Of a DNA stretch of 64,000 bases, positions 1-12,112 are shown piece after piece. This DNA comes from Microcebus murinus. Lineage: Eukaryota > Chordata > Mammalia > Primates > Cheirogaleidae. The notes under the pieces are model-generated. The model made no database searches, had not been told where the DNA came from, and worked only from the letters and a program-made list of their open reading frames with translations. The stretch spans positions 15,240,501-15,304,500 of the forward strand of contig NC_134119.1 of assembly GCF_040939455.1 (NCBI RefSeq), read 5' to 3'. The stretch's first letter is position 1. Each line of letters begins with the position of its first letter. A program made the translations under genes and the position numbers.

Positions 1-114
1 ACCCTCATGACTTAATCACTTCCCCCAAAGGCCCCACCTCTTAATGCCATCACCTTGAGGTTAAGCTCCAATATATGAATTTTGGAAGGACATACATGTT
101 TGAGCCTTAGCAGA
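1..114 (-). mobile_element. MaLR LTR, partial, runs off the left edge
   Basis: Reads as the reverse complement of a MaLR (MLT1/MST group) LTR start: the blocks CTCATGACTTAATCACTTC, AAAGGCCCCACCTCTTAATG and ATATGAATTTTGG are in the family order. Only this part is inside the window. The element is non-coding and old. Confidence 0.85.
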
Positions 115-365
115 CCCTAACACTGGGCTGACTCCAGTAAAACCCAGTGCCAGGCAGGGCCTCATGGCCCCAAACTCCAGATTGGTACCTGTGGACTGAG
201 CCTCTAGACCTGCCCTGCTTCCAGGACAGATCCCGCAGCCCCAAGCTCCAGGCCTGCCTGGTAGACTCAGTCTCTTGACCACCCTATTGCCAAGCCCACC
301 CCAGCTGCCCCAGACCTCAGACAAGCCCAAGGACCAGGCTAGCACCCACAGAGTCAGGATCCAAG
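115..365. repeat. GC-rich degenerate tandem repeat, about three 70-bp units
   Basis: A GC-rich island between the MaLR LTR and the L1. Units starting near 127, 198 and 268 share the order CTGRGC/CTCAGTC, then ACCTGCCCT/ACCACCCTA, then GCCCCAAGCTCCAG/GCCCCAGACCTCAG. A minus-strand reading frame crosses it but resembles no protein and extends into the neighbouring transposons, so I do not call it coding. It could be a diverged internal part of a retroelement. Confidence 0.45.
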
Positions 366-1888
366 ATGCATAAAAACAGACACGCAGGCCAATGTCGCAG
401 AACAAATAGTCCAGAAACAAACCCATGAATCTGTGGTCAGTTGATTGTCAACAACAGTGCCAAGAATACACAGTGGGGAAAGGATGGTCTCTTCCTTAAG
501 TGGTATTGGAAAAACTGGATATCCACATACAGAAGAATAAAATTAGATCCTTATCTCATACCATATACAAAAATCAACTAAAAATGGATTAAAGACTTAA
601 ATGTAAGACCCCAAGCTATGAAACTACTAGAAGAAAACATGGGAGAAAATCTCCATGATTTTCCAAATATCATTGCATGATATCTCCAAAATATCATGCA
701 ATGATATTTTGAATATGACTCCAAAAGCACAGGCAGCAAAAGCAAAGGTAGACAAATGAGATTGCATCAAACTAAAAACCTTCTGCACGGCATAGGAAAC
801 AATCAACAGAGTGAAGAGACAACCTATGGAATGGGAGAAAAAAAATTGGAAATCATTTATCTGGTAGAGGGTTAATATACAAAATATACAAGGAACTCAA
901 AAACTCAACTGCAAACTAATAGCCCGATTGAAAAATGGGCAAAGGACCTAAATAGACATTTTTAAAAAGGAGATATGCAAATGGCCAACTGGCATAAAAA
1001 AAAAAATGTTCAGCATTGCTAATCATCAGGGATATACAAATTCAAACCACAATGAGATATTGCCTCACACCTGTTAAGATGACTATTATCAAAAAGTCAA
1101 AAGATAACAAGTGTGGAAAAAAAGAGAACCCTTGTACACTGTTGATGGGAATGTAAATTAGTAAGGTCATTACAGAAATCAGTATGAAGTTTCCTCCAAA
1201 ATTAAAAATGGAACTACCATGTGATTTAACAATCCTACTGGGTATATATCCAAAGAAAATGAAATTACTATGCTGAAGAGATACCTGCACACTCATGTTC
1301 ATTACAGCATTATCCACAACAGCTAATATCTGGAATCAACCTAAGTGTCCGTCGGTGGGATGAATGGATGAAGAAAATGTGGTCTATACACAATGGAATG
1401 TTATTCAGTCTTCAAAAAGAAGGAAATCTTGTCATTTGTAGCAACATGCATAAACCTGGAGGACATCATGTTTTGTAAAATAAGTTAGGCACAGAAAGAT
1501 AAACGCCACATGATCTCACTTATACCTAGACTCTTGAAAAGTTTATCTTATAGAAGTAGAGAGCAGAATGCTATTTTCCAGAGGCTGGGGTTGGTGGGAA
1601 GCATTGGGGAGATGCTGATCAAAAGATACAAAATTTCAGTTAGACAGGAGGAATAAGTTCTAGAGATCTATTGCACAACATGGTGACTATAGTAAATAAA
1701 AGTGTGTTATGCTTTAAAATTTTCTGAGAGTAGATTTTAAGTATTCTCACAACAACAAAAAAATGATAATGTGAGGTAATGCATATGTTAATTAGCTCAA
1801 TTTAGCCATTCCACAATGCATACATATTTCAGAGCATCATGTCGTACACAATAAATAGATACAGTTTTAATTTGTCTATTCAAAAAAC
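366..1888 (+). mobile_element. L1 3' fragment (ORF2 C-terminal region and 3'UTR)
   Basis: Sense-strand L1. It carries landmark ORF2 blocks in order: GGAAAAACTGGATATCCACA, AAAATGGATTAAAGACTTAA, ATGGGCAAAGGACCTAAATAG, TGGGTATATATCCAAAG and CAATGGAATGTTATTCAG, followed by the 3'UTR ending in TTTTAATTTGTCTATTC. It is 5'-truncated and many frameshifts and stops break ORF2, so it is dead. Wording is closest to L1MA/L1PB-age families. Confidence 0.93.
665..709. repeat. Perfect 19-bp inverted repeat with 7-nt loop
   Basis: AAATATCATTGCATGATAT at 665-683 and its exact reverse complement at 691-709 flank the spacer CTCCAAA. It lies inside L1 ORF2 at a place where the L1 families I know have only one such block, so the second arm looks newly made in this locus. 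Confidence 0.95.
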
Positions 1889-3000
1889 CTACAAATTTTT
1901 TGGTGCATTTTCCTCTCTTGGTTTTTAACCCTACAACTCTGCTTCATACTCTCTTTGTGGAATAGTATTTTTTTAGATGCCTTTGTTTCTCAGGCTTTGA
2001 TCTTCTGTCTTCTCACTCTTCGAACAACCACGGCCAATTTGTGACTTCAGCAGCTACTTACGAACCGATGGGCCCCTTGTTAGTGCTGACCTTTCCCGTG
2101 TGCCCTGAAGCGTACATTATATTGCTTATATTCCCACACTTAGCTCCAAGTCTAATACTAAAACTTCCCTTCTTCGTCCCCCAATTTCCTGTCATCTCCT
2201 GGAGGACAGGAGTGCCTCAGAACTTGGCATGACACCTGCCTGGTGCATGTGATGAGCAAAGGTCCATCACATTAGTGTTCATAATGAAGGGTGCTTCCAG
2301 GTCTTCCTGCTTGTGTGTGTTTCCTCCCCTAGTATCCGGTCTGTGCCTGTGACCTGCTTAAACAATAAAATGGAGCTCTGTGACAGTGTGCCACAACAGT
2401 GCACCCTTAGGTTGGTAACCAAGCCTTCTTTGAGTAGACCATTGTCTACCTTCCAAAATTCGACTGTCTTTGCACATGATGTTCCATTTGCATGGAATGA
2501 CCTTATAACATAAGACTTTATAACATAAGGCTCAGAAAGGCAGGTCTTATTTATAGTAAATAAGGTAGGTCTTATTTATTGCTGTTTTTATAGTGCTTAA
2601 AGTTGTATAGCTTGTATGGTGGTTACTCAATTAATATTAATTAGATGAATACATGAATAAATTATCCTTCATGTCTCTCCCAGTTCCTAGAGTCTAATCA
2701 GCTTTAAGTCCCAAAAAGGAAAATGGGCCAGTAAGATTCATAGAATATAAAAGAATTATGAAAGGAAATTGTGAAAAGTGGCAGAAATATTTAAAAGAGA
2801 AACAAATCCCTGGGAGCTTACAAAGATATTAAAAATATAAAAAGAAGAATCTAGTAGAAAAAAATAGATTCCCTTTGAAGAAAGTGGTGGGGTATGATTA
2901 AAATAAAAGGTGCTAAACTTCCTAGAAAATGAATAAAACAAATGGTGTTGATGACCATAATGAGTACTCTGTATTCCAGCTAAAAAAGTTCTAATTAGAG
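1889..3000. other. No gene seen; weak old-repeat traces
   Basis: Unassigned sequence. A short block near 2440-2515 (CTTTGCACATGATGTTCC, TGCATGGAATGACCT) resembles an L2 fragment on the plus strand, but it is too diverged to be sure. Reading frames here are short and unrecognisable. Confidence 0.3.
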
Positions 3001-3002
3001 TG

Positions 3003-3330
3003 CATAAACACATGCACACACACACACACACACGCTGCTCACACACATACATATACATAAACACATACAGTACATAAACATACACATTCACACTCCTACA
3101 CACACTCACAGGCAAACACTGAAAATCACAATCACATTCATGCACATATGGAGGTCATGTGCACATATGTACACACACACGCACACTCATACTCACATAT
3201 TCACATATGTATGTGGATACACAGCCACATGTTCACAAACACACATACATATATATAAACTAAGCAGTCCATGTGCTTTCACGCACATGCACACACGTGC
3301 TCTCACACACACCGGACACTGCAACAATGC
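3003..3330. repeat. CA-rich microsatellite tract, degenerate
   Basis: Begins with an uninterrupted CA run near 3014-3033 and continues for about 300 bp as ACACAC/ACATACAC blocks with TATG interruptions. It looks like a long, decayed dinucleotide array. Reading frames on both strands in it are products of the repeat. Confidence 0.9.
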
Positions 3331-4490
3331 CTTACAAAGAGTAATTCAATCGTTTCAGGAAGCTCTGGTGTAAAATGAGAACACGCTTTCAGGAGGCTAC
3401 CTCTAACTGCTGACTGTCCATAAAATGCCAGAACTTGAGAAAATCCACTGACTCTAAGGCAGACAGAACTGCATGGAAAAGGTCACTGAAACTTTCGGCT
3501 TCACGGCCCTGTAGCATGGCCTCATGAAACAGAACCTGCCTGGAAGGTGGAGGGTGGCCCTTTGAACTGGATCCACTGACCCTCCCCGAATATGAGATCC
3601 ACATATGGGCCAGGAGGATGCCACCAGTCCCAGGGCCTGTGGGGGGTGCTGAACTTGCAGGAGTCCAGAGTGCTGCCCCTTCCTCTCTCTTACCCTTTGG
3701 CCATCCCAGGAGACAGCCAGGCTGCAGGTGTGGGGACAGGTCCACGGCACATACTTGATGAACTCCTGCAGAAATGCCCCACAGTGGTCTAGATCCTCCC
3801 ATCACAGCTTCTGTATTGAGAGTATTTTTCTGTGGTCCTTATTTATATACCCAAACTCATTTTCCCAGGGATATCTTTTACCACTAATATTTTCTTGAGA
3901 AGGTTTGATTCTTTGGTCAAATTTTACTCAATTAGTCATTATTATATTTTCTATTGATTATGCCTGTCGAGTCTAATTTTTCTCCATCATTGCAGTTTTC
4001 AACACTTCCTACATGATTTTCAAAAATTTTTCTTCCACAACAGATTTTATCATGTGAAGTTGCCACCTGTGTCCACTGTATTTTGTGTTGATAATTTCTC
4101 CCAGTAACACCCACTGTCAATTGAATGGTTTGAATTTATTTCTTGTCTAATTCACTTAAAAAATGTGATCAACACCCTAAGCTATGACATAATTGTTCTT
4201 CTGCCTAGGATTTAACTATTTTATTCCCAATTCAACTCTTTGTTATAATTCTGATCATTTTGCTATTTATTCATAATGTACAATATTAGCAGAACACATA
4301 TAGCAAACAGCGGAAGTCAGAATAGTGGGATGAAAATTAAAACAGGTGGCTGAAAAGGTTCTTCTTCCTAAGGGTGAAGCAGCTTTGGTTGAGGCCCACA
4401 CACAGAGTGACATGAGGTCCCCTTACAACCTATATTAACTCATGTTGCCATGACTTTACATAACAAATGGGCCTAAAACCCAGTGATCTG
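3331..4490. other. No gene or identifiable repeat
   Basis: The 3380-3810 part is moderately GC-rich and has overlapping open frames of up to 138 codons on the minus strand. None resembles a protein I know, and no splice or promoter pattern makes them credible. The rest is AT-rich and unassigned. Confidence 0.3.
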
Positions 4491-4491
4491 G

Positions 4492-4495
4492 GATG

Positions 4496-4555
<60 letters not shown>
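4492..4555. repeat. (GATA)n microsatellite
   Basis: About 15 nearly perfect GATA units, one GATG at the start. The purity suggests a currently variable-length tract. Confidence 0.98.
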
Positions 4556-5655
4556 TTTTTTGTGGTCCATGGATCAGCTGCATTGAAAACAATTATTCTC
4601 TGTTGGTTTTACTTGTCGCCAGAGTCCTGTGCTTCTCTGTACTTTTCTCTCCATTATCCAAGAATCTCCCAAAGCCACCTGGGTTTCCATTGAGCACTCC
4701 CTCAGCCTGGGGCCAGAGAGCAGGTTGTTGGAGCAATTCAGGTGGCCAGTGATGGGGGCATGTCACTTGAGGTGAAAGAAGAGGCATATAGAAGAAATTA
4801 TAAGGATTCAGTTGTAGGCTGAGCTTAGTAACAAGGGAGGCAGGGATCAACGAAGACGCCAAGATACCAAACTTGGAAGAGTAGAAGATTAGAGGTCACA
4901 ATTTTTAAAAGAAGGAGAATTATTGGGAAAGGAAAAGAAAATTTTAACATTGGAACAATTTGTAGCCAAGTTTGTATATTAACTCATCATTGGGGAGAAA
5001 CCTTCTGGTGATATGGCATTACGAATCATAAGTAATTTTCACATTATAGAAATAGTTGGCTTTACAATCAGTTTTGGTAAAGTGGTTCCTTAAAGTGGTT
5101 CCTTCTCATTGTCTTTCATTGAAAAGTAAGAAATATGTTCCTATAGAAATGAAGGGTCAGAATCTCTTTGTTGAACTGATTTCCTGGGTATTTGTGAAAT
5201 AGCAATGTTGTAAATGCCTGGAACACCTTGGAACCACTTCTCCCTCCAGGGCCACCACTCTGTCCCCTACCCCAAGTCCTAGTCCTCTGGTTCCCCAGAG
5301 TACAACCTAACTCATCCCTTTTTAGCCTGGCTGTTGAATAGACTTCAATTGAACTCTTTTCTAATACCTATGTTTCAACTGAGCTAGCCAAAATAGATGT
5401 CCACCCCAGCTTTCAACTCACAGTTAATTCCTTAACATTAATCCTCTCAGTAGAATTATCCTAAACCCCCAAACCACTGCAGTTCTGAAAAATCATTTAT
5501 GCCACTGTTTAATGAGACATTCTTATATTTTACATATGAGTGTAAGACAGCAGTCACATCCTGGAGAAAGGTACAAAAAGTTACCATAAGCATGTGTACA
5601 CATTGGATTCCTGCCTTCCTCCCTTCCTCTTGCTCTCCTTAACTCTTTCCTTTCC
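4556..5655. other. No gene or identifiable repeat
   Basis: Single-copy-looking sequence. A tandem duplication of AAAGTGGTTCCTT occurs at about 5079-5104. No credible coding signal. Confidence 0.3.
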
Positions 5656-5659
5656 ACAG

Positions 5660-5758
5660 TTGTATCCTGAGCATCTGGGGATACAGCAGCAAGCAAAATG
5701 AATTCTTTAAACTTTGGAACCTATATTCTAGAGGAAAGAGATAATTGATATATAGTAG
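5660..5758 (-). mobile_element. L2 fragment
   Basis: The antisense L2 order is visible: GAGCATCTGGGGATACAGCAG, then AGCAAAATGAATTC, then ACCTATATTCTAGAGGAAAGAG. It abuts the Tigger1 end. Confidence 0.5.
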
Positions 5759-5884
5759 TATGCAGGCCTGTCTAGGAGATATTGCAGGTTGGGTTCCAGA
5801 TCACTGCAATAAAGTGAATATCAAAATAGAATGAGTCACACAAATTTTTTGCTTTCCTAGAGCATATAAAAGTTACATTTACAC

Positions 5885-5987
5885 CTGGCCTCTCACTTTG
5901 AGAAACTGAAGCAGGAGGATAGCTTGAGGCCAGGAGTTTGAGACCAGCCTGGACAACATAGTAAGAACTTATCTCTAAACAAAAAAA
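5885..5987 (+). mobile_element. Free left Alu monomer (FLAM) inserted in Tigger1
   Basis: Left-arm Alu sequence (GAAGCAGGAGGATAGCTTGAG, GAGACCAGCCTGGACAACATA) ending in an A-tail. It is flanked by a 15-bp TSD, AAGTTACATTTACAC at 5870-5884 and AAGTTATATTTACAC at 5988-6002, one mismatch. It is missing some of the promoter-side left end. Confidence 0.93.
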
Positions 5988-6098
5988 AAGTTATATTTAC
6001 ACTATACAGTAGTCTAATAAGTGTGCAATAGTATTATGTCTAAATATATATATATATATGTATACCTTAATTTAAAAGTACTTTATTGTTAAAAAATG

Positions 6099-7869
6099 CT
6101 AATGATCATCTGAGCCTTCAGAGAGTTGTAATCCTTTTGCTCATAGAAGGTTTTGCCTCAATGTTGATGGCTGCTGACTGATCAAGATGGTAATCGCCAA
6201 ATATTGGAGGGACTGTGATAATTTCTTAAAAGAAGATAACACTGAAGTTTGCTGCATCAATAGATTCTTCCTTTCATAAAAGCTTTCTCTGGAGCATGCA
6301 ATGCTGTTTGATAGCATTTTACCCACAGTAGAACTTCTTTCACACTCTAAGTCAATCCTCTTAAACCCTGCTGCTGCTTTATCAACTGAGTTTATGGAAT
6401 ATTCTAAATCCTTTGTTGTCATTTCAGCAATGTCCACTGTATCTTTATCATATATAGAATTTATCTCAAGAAGCTGCTTTCTTTGCTGATCTATAAGAAA
6501 CAACTCCTTGTCTGTTAAGTTTTACCATGAAATGGCAACAGTTCAGTCACATCTTCTGAGTCCACTCCTAATTCTAGTTCTCTTGCTATTTCCACCACCT
6601 CTGCAGTGAATTCCTCCACTGAAGTCTTGAACCCCTCAAAATCACCCATGAGAGTTGGAACCAACTTCTTCCAAACTCCTGTTAATGTTGACATTTTGAC
6701 CTCCTCTTATGAATCACACACATGTACTTAATTTCATCTAGAAAAGTGAATTCTTTCCAGAAAGTTTTTCATTTACTTTGCCAAGATCCATCAGAGAAAT
6801 CACTATCTATGGCAGTTATACCCATGCAAAATGTATTTCTTAAATAGGATTTGACAGTCAAAATTACTTTCTGATCCATGAGCTACAGAATGAAGGTTGT
6901 GTTAGCATGCAAGAAAACAGTATTTGCTTCCCTGTTCACATCCATCAGAGCTCTTGGGTGACCAGGTGCATTGTCAATGAGCAATAAAATATTTTTAAAA
7001 GAATAATTTTTGATGAGCAGCAAGTCTCAACAGTTGGCTTAAAATATTCAGCAAACCATGCTGTCAACAGATATGCTGTCATCCAAGCTTTGTTGTTCCA
7101 TTTATAGAACACAGACAGAGTATATTTAGCATAATTCTCAAAGGCCTTAGGATTTTCAGATTTCTTTTAGCATTGGCTTCAACTTAAAAGCTGCATTAGC
7201 CCCTTGCAAGAGAGTCAGCCTGTCTTTTGGAGATTTGAAGCCAGCCAGGCATAGACGTCTTATCTCCAGCTATGAAATTCCTAGGCGGGAGGATGTTTTG
7301 TCTACATCGAAAATCTATTGTTTAGTGTAGCTGCCTTCATCAATGATATTAGCTAGATCTTCGGAATGACTTTCTGCATCTTCTATATCAGCACTTGCTA
7401 TTTCACCTTGCATTTTTATGTTATGAAGGTTGCTTTTTTATTTAAACATCATGAACAAACATCTGTAGCTTCAAACTTTTCTTCTGCAGCTTCCTCACCT
7501 CTCCCTCTCTCAGCCTTCATAGAATTGAAGAGAGGTGGGGCCTTGCTCTGGAATAGGCTTTGGCTTGAAGGAATGTTATGGCTGGTTTGGCCTATCCAGA
7601 CCACCAAAACTTTCTTCATATCAGCAATAATGCTGTTTTGTTTTTTTTTTTCTTTTATCATTGGTGTGTTCACTGGAGTTACAATTTTAATTTTTTCAAG
7701 AACTTTTTCTTTACATTCACAACTTGGCTAGCTGCTTGGCACAAGAGGCCTAGCTATCAGCCTACCTGGGCTTTCGATATGCCTTCTTCACTTAGCTTAA
7801 TCATTTCTAGTTGTGATTTAAAGTGAGACATATGTGACTCTTCCTTTCACTTGAACACTTAGAAACCAT
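6099..7869 (-). pseudogene. Tigger1 transposase pseudogene
   Basis: Remains of the Tigger1 transposase, a pogo-like DDE enzyme related to CENP-B. Read on the minus strand, it begins with MVSKCSSERKSHICLTLNHN (initiator at 7867-7869), which marks the N-terminal DNA-binding region. The centre includes [19 protein letters not shown] (near 7520) and the C-terminal part is open at 6141-6503. The family stop codon corresponds to 6099-6101. Several frameshifts and stop codons separate these pieces and short segments are deleted near 7140 and 7300. It sits entirely within the transposon. No function is expected. Confidence 0.9.
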
Positions 7870-8089
7870 TGTTGGGTTATTCATTGGCCTAATGTCAACA
7901 TTGTTATGTCTCAAGGAATAGGGAGGCCCAAGGAGAGGGAGAGAGACAAAGAAATGGCCAGTTGGTCGAACAGTCAGAACACATACAACACTTATTAAGT
8001 TTGGGGCGCTCCAAAACAATTACAATAGTAACATCAAAGATCACTGATCACAGGTCAGCGTAACAGATATAAAAATAATGGCCAAGAAA

Positions 8090-8363
8090 CTGACTCAACT
8101 GGAATTGTGAACCCAGGGACTGGAGCAGCACAGGAAGATGAATTCTACACCCCTATAATTCTGCCCCAATTAACGAATCTAATTATCTAATCCCCTGCCT
8201 GCTAAAATATCCTTAAAAACCCTGTCACCCAAATTCTTGGGGAGGTCAATTTGAGAAATATCCCATATCTCCCCAGTTATCACTAAAAATTCTCTTTCTT
8301 TGTTGCAATCCCAACTGTCTCAGTACATTGGCTCTTCTCTGTGCAGCTGACAATACAACCCGG
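8090..8363 (+). mobile_element. Probable ERV LTR fragment
   Basis: The 3' part has the look of an ERV LTR: CTTTCTTTGTTGCAATCCCAACTG followed by CTCAGTACATTGGCTCT and ACCCGGTTGGGCAG. Subfamily and exact ends not determined. Confidence 0.45.
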
Positions 8364-8760
8364 TTGGGCAGCAACAAAGCTTCATCTGTATTTAGAGCTG
8401 CTCCCCATCACTTTCATCACCACCTGAGCTCCACCTCCTGGCAGATCAGCAGCAGCATGAGATTCTCATAAGAGCACGAACCCTACTGTAAACTGTGCAT
8501 GCGCATGTGAAGGATCTAAGTTGCACGATCCTTATGAGAATCTAATGCCTGATGGTCTGAGGTGGAGCTGAGGGGGTGATGCTAGTGCTGGGGAGTGGCT
8601 GCCAATAAAGATTATTGTTAGCAGAGAGGTTTGGACTGCACAGTAAATGTAATGGCTTGAATCATCCCGAAACCATCCCTCCCTCCCACTCTGACCATCC
8701 ATGGGAAAATTGCCTTCTATAAAACTAGTCTCTGGTGCCAAAAACATTGGGGACCACTGC
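8364..8760 (-). mobile_element. MER1-type hAT (Charlie) DNA transposon
   Basis: Antisense MER1: GCTGCTCCCCATCACT, ACCTGAGCTCCACCTCCTGG, the paired blocks GATTCTCATAAGAGCACGAAC and GATCCTTATGAGAATCTAATG, and the terminal inverted repeat ending TTGGGGACCACTG at 8760. Non-autonomous and non-coding. Confidence 0.93.
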
Positions 8761-10935
8761 TTTAGAGTGTCTGATAGAAAGACTGTGTAGAAACCCGAGT
8801 GGAACCAGCCAAGTTAATAACCATTGCATCTAGCCCATGGTGATCTAGCTCAGTTTCCCTCCTCTTTCTTTCACTTTCAATAATATCCATCTCTTTCCTA
8901 TGCAAATGAATTCAGTATAACCAAAGGTAACTCTTCTCTCCCTTAAAAGGGCAAATGCTTTTAGTATAGCTGCTTTGCTTTTTGTTATAGTTCCTTTTCT
9001 TTGAATGTGGCTGTGATAGTGTCTTTGCAACAATTCACCTCTACATTGTATTTCTATCTAATCATATGTTTGCATTGTGCATAGATGGGGAAGGGCTTCT
9101 CTAGAGAGTCCAGCTCATGGCACTGAACATGAGGTGTGAAGCTAGCTGCCTGAGTGCCAATGAACTCTGTGTCACTTGCTCTGCATCCAAGTGGATTTCT
9201 ACAGAAATGAGTAAATTTCACTTTCCTCCAGTAGAAGTGCCATCTGTTAGTACTCCAAAAAGTAGCACTGATATATGATTCATTAGCTTATATATATTCT
9301 AATATGATCTGTGAGTTAAAAATCATTTTTTTCAGACCTTTGTGGATCTTATGACTCATATTATAATATTTTCCCCTTATTTCCATTTTATTATTTGGCT
9401 CTAGAATCAGAATTAGAAGCTGACATGAATATTTTATGGCCCACATTGTCTCTTGGTTCTCTTATGCATAATACCAAGTATTTGCAATTAAATGAAGGCA
9501 AATGAAGGATTTCAAAAAGTAATACCATTCAAAACTAAAAAAGCTTGGGAAAAGTTGAATTTCCAAGTCCATGGAGTCTTTTTACTCACATATAACTCTC
9601 ATTTTCCTTTACAACCAGGAATAACATTTACTTCACTGGCTTTCACTATGATATTGCAGACCCTCCATAACCAGGCTTGCTTACAAATGAATGTTATTAG
9701 AAGTTGAACAGCTGCCTCCATTTCCTTTCTTTTCCATTCCAGTTCTCCTCAGTGATGTCCACTAAGGCTTCACATGTTGCGGAAGCTCCAGAAAAGTGTC
9801 ACCGTCATTTCTAGAACCCCTTTCAGATACACTCCTGTTGAATACTGTGTTGCTTGTGGCTAATATTCAAGAATCCTCCCCAAAATTGAACACGAGAGGC
9901 AGTGAGTTAGTGCTAGAAATTCTGAAGCCCTCAAATCTCTGAAGCTATCTTTTATTTCAAGGAGAAGTAAGGAAATAACATCTCTCCACATGCTGTTACC
10001 CAAGTAACATTAAGTATTGGATCTTCAGTATTTATTTTAGTTATGAATCTCCTCTCTCTAGGAAAAAAAAAAAAAACACATCAGGAGGATTTGGATATAG
10101 ACCAGAAAAGATAGAAGAGCAGTTCATGAAATTTTTACAAAGTGACAGGCAATATGACTCCACTCTCTGCTTCACCAGTAAAATCTTCACTAAGTCTCAA
10201 TACTTTTAGGGTTACCTTAGAGGTTTTATGGAGGAAAGGAGGGAAGAAAAAGGGAATACTCCAATGGGCTAAAGGCATGAATAAACTCTGCAAAGGGAAT
10301 CCCACCACTATGTATATGCCTCATGAGTAAGTCCATTCATGGAAAACAGGAAGTCTACTTCTGAATATATTTATTAAAATGATTTGGGGGGAAAATGAGC
10401 TGTCACACTTCAGACTCAAGTGCCAAGTTCTATAAAAACTATAGATGTATCCCTTCGCATAAAAATATATTAACAATGTCTCTGCCAATCAGCTTCTTTT
10501 CACCCATTGTGTGTGTTTCTCCAGTTCCCACACTAACTTGGAGAATGTCAAAGAAGATTTATTTTAAACTGTCAGAGTAATAAAATACTTTTGCTGCTGC
10601 CAGCTATATTATAATGAATCTAGTTATAAAGTATGAAAGGGGGAAGGAAACTTACTGAAGGGTTATAAGATTGAACCATTTGCTTCCATATTTGGCTAAT
10701 GGTAAAGAGAGTATCTGACTCCTAACAGGATAGGAAGAGAGATGAAGTCAAGAGAAGAAAAATGTTTAAAGCCTTAGAATTCTTGAGTCAGGAGGAAAAT
10801 CTTGGCAATGAGTCAGTGAGATGATGCCAGAAGGTCTGAGAGTATCATCAATATTGATAAGATGAGATTAAAAAAAAAAAAACTAGATAAATCAATACCA
10901 CAGCAGAAGTGTCTGGTAGGTTTGATCATGTTTGA
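8761..10935. other. No gene or identifiable repeat
   Basis: About 2.2 kb with no element I can name and only short open frames. It includes an A14 run near 10063. This is one of the longest apparently single-copy stretches in the window. Confidence 0.3.
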
Positions 10936-10939
10936 GGTA

Positions 10940-11425
10940 CAATTATGTAGTACCATAATAGCATTACCTAACATAGTTCCCCAAGGCTCAGCCACTTAAA
11001 ATAATAAGCATATATATGAGTCTTAGGGTTGGGAATTTGTGCTAGGCTCAGCTGGGTGGTTCTTCTGTTCTCACCTGAGCTCTACACATGTCAGGGGGAT
11101 GGCTTGCTGTTGGCTGATCATGACTGCTTTCACCTGGGTGAGTAGGCAACTTGGCTGTGTTGTACAGGTCTGCCATTCTTCAGCAAACTAACCCAGGTGT
11201 CCACAACAATGATGGAGCTACAAGAGAGAACAAGCTCCAATATATAAGCCCACTTCAAGCCTATGCTTGCACAGTGTGTGCTAATATCCTAGTGCCCAAG
11301 TAACTGACATGGCTGAGCCCAGAGTCAGGGGCAGAGCAGGTTTCCCATGATGGGAAATTACCATATTGCAAAGTCATGTGACAAAGGAGTGGGAACAAGG
11401 TGGGGAAGGAACTGGGTTATCTTTC
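10940..11425 (-). mobile_element. MLT1-type MaLR LTR, old subfamily
   Basis: Antisense MLT1 wording: ACCTAACATAGTTCCCCAAG, CAGCCACTTAAAATAATAA, TGGGAATTTGTGCTAGGCTC, AGCTGGGTGGTTCTTCTG and, further on, CATATTGCAAAGTCATGTG. Diverged and non-coding. Confidence 0.8.
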
Positions 11426-11674
11426 CATACTACAACATTAGTCATTCTAGACTGATATTGATTTGTCATTTCTGTGTATCAGAACTTCATAAGCAAAACA
11501 TTGATCAGGATCTGTTCATGCTCAGAATAAAGTTGAGTGACCAGGGAATCCATTGAGCAAAAGATGGCTTTAACCAGCGGTGTACAGAAGGACAATAATA
11601 CCAACTCTAAACATGAATACACTTCAATCTGTTTTCTTGGGGGTACCCTTAAATAGAGTATTCCGTGTTTGTTA

Positions 11675-11830
11675 TTTAACATTTGCTTAACACTTTCATA
11701 TGTGCCATGTGCCTCACAACAATATTTAGGCATTATCCTCACAAAAGCCTGGGGAGAGTGGTGCTATTATTTCCACTTGTTATGCAGGTGGTTGAGATGG
11801 CAGATGTGGCCCAGCAACACCAAACTAAGT
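11675..11830 (+). mobile_element. MIR SINE
   Basis: Core MIR order: TATGTGCCATGTGCCTC, ATTATCCTCACAAAAGCCTGGG, then the shallow match to the oligonucleotide-like tail. Confidence 0.6.
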
Positions 11831-12112
11831 CACTGAAATGTGGAAAGTTTCAACAGTCCCCTGAGTATTCAGTTTGTACAAGCAAACATGTTTCTGGCTG
11901 AGCTTACTGTTTATTGGACTGAAGTAAATAAACCAAACAGATGTTTAAGCTACATGTTTTCACAGCTTTAACACATATTAAGAATTTTGAAAACACTAAT
12001 TTATTTGCCTCAGATTGTAATAGATGAGTCAGTATTATGGCTGATGACCCATAGGTGAATCATTCTGGACATAAAATACATAACCCCAATGAGCTTTGGG
12101 AATCACATTGTC

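Larger units (their letters stand above)
5763..8075 (-). mobile_element. Tigger1 DNA transposon (TcMar/pogo class)
   Basis: Nearly full-length antisense Tigger1. The 3' terminal end starts at CAGGCCTGTC (5763) and the transposase gene and 5' leader follow in order up to the block GATCACTGATCACAGGTCAGCGTAACAGATAT. The outermost part at the right end (the first terminal inverted repeat and roughly 180 bp of leader) is missing. A free left Alu monomer interrupts it at 5885-5987. Stops and frameshifts show it is inactive. Confidence 0.93.

Noticed and set aside
61..426. 121-codon minus-strand frame
   Set aside because: It spans the edge of a MaLR LTR, a GC-rich tandem repeat and the start of an L1. 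GC-rich repeats stay open by chance.
3389..3805. Overlapping frames of 138 and 98 codons on the minus strand in a GC-richer patch
   Set aside because: No similarity I can recognise, two frames open at once, and no splice sites supporting an exon.
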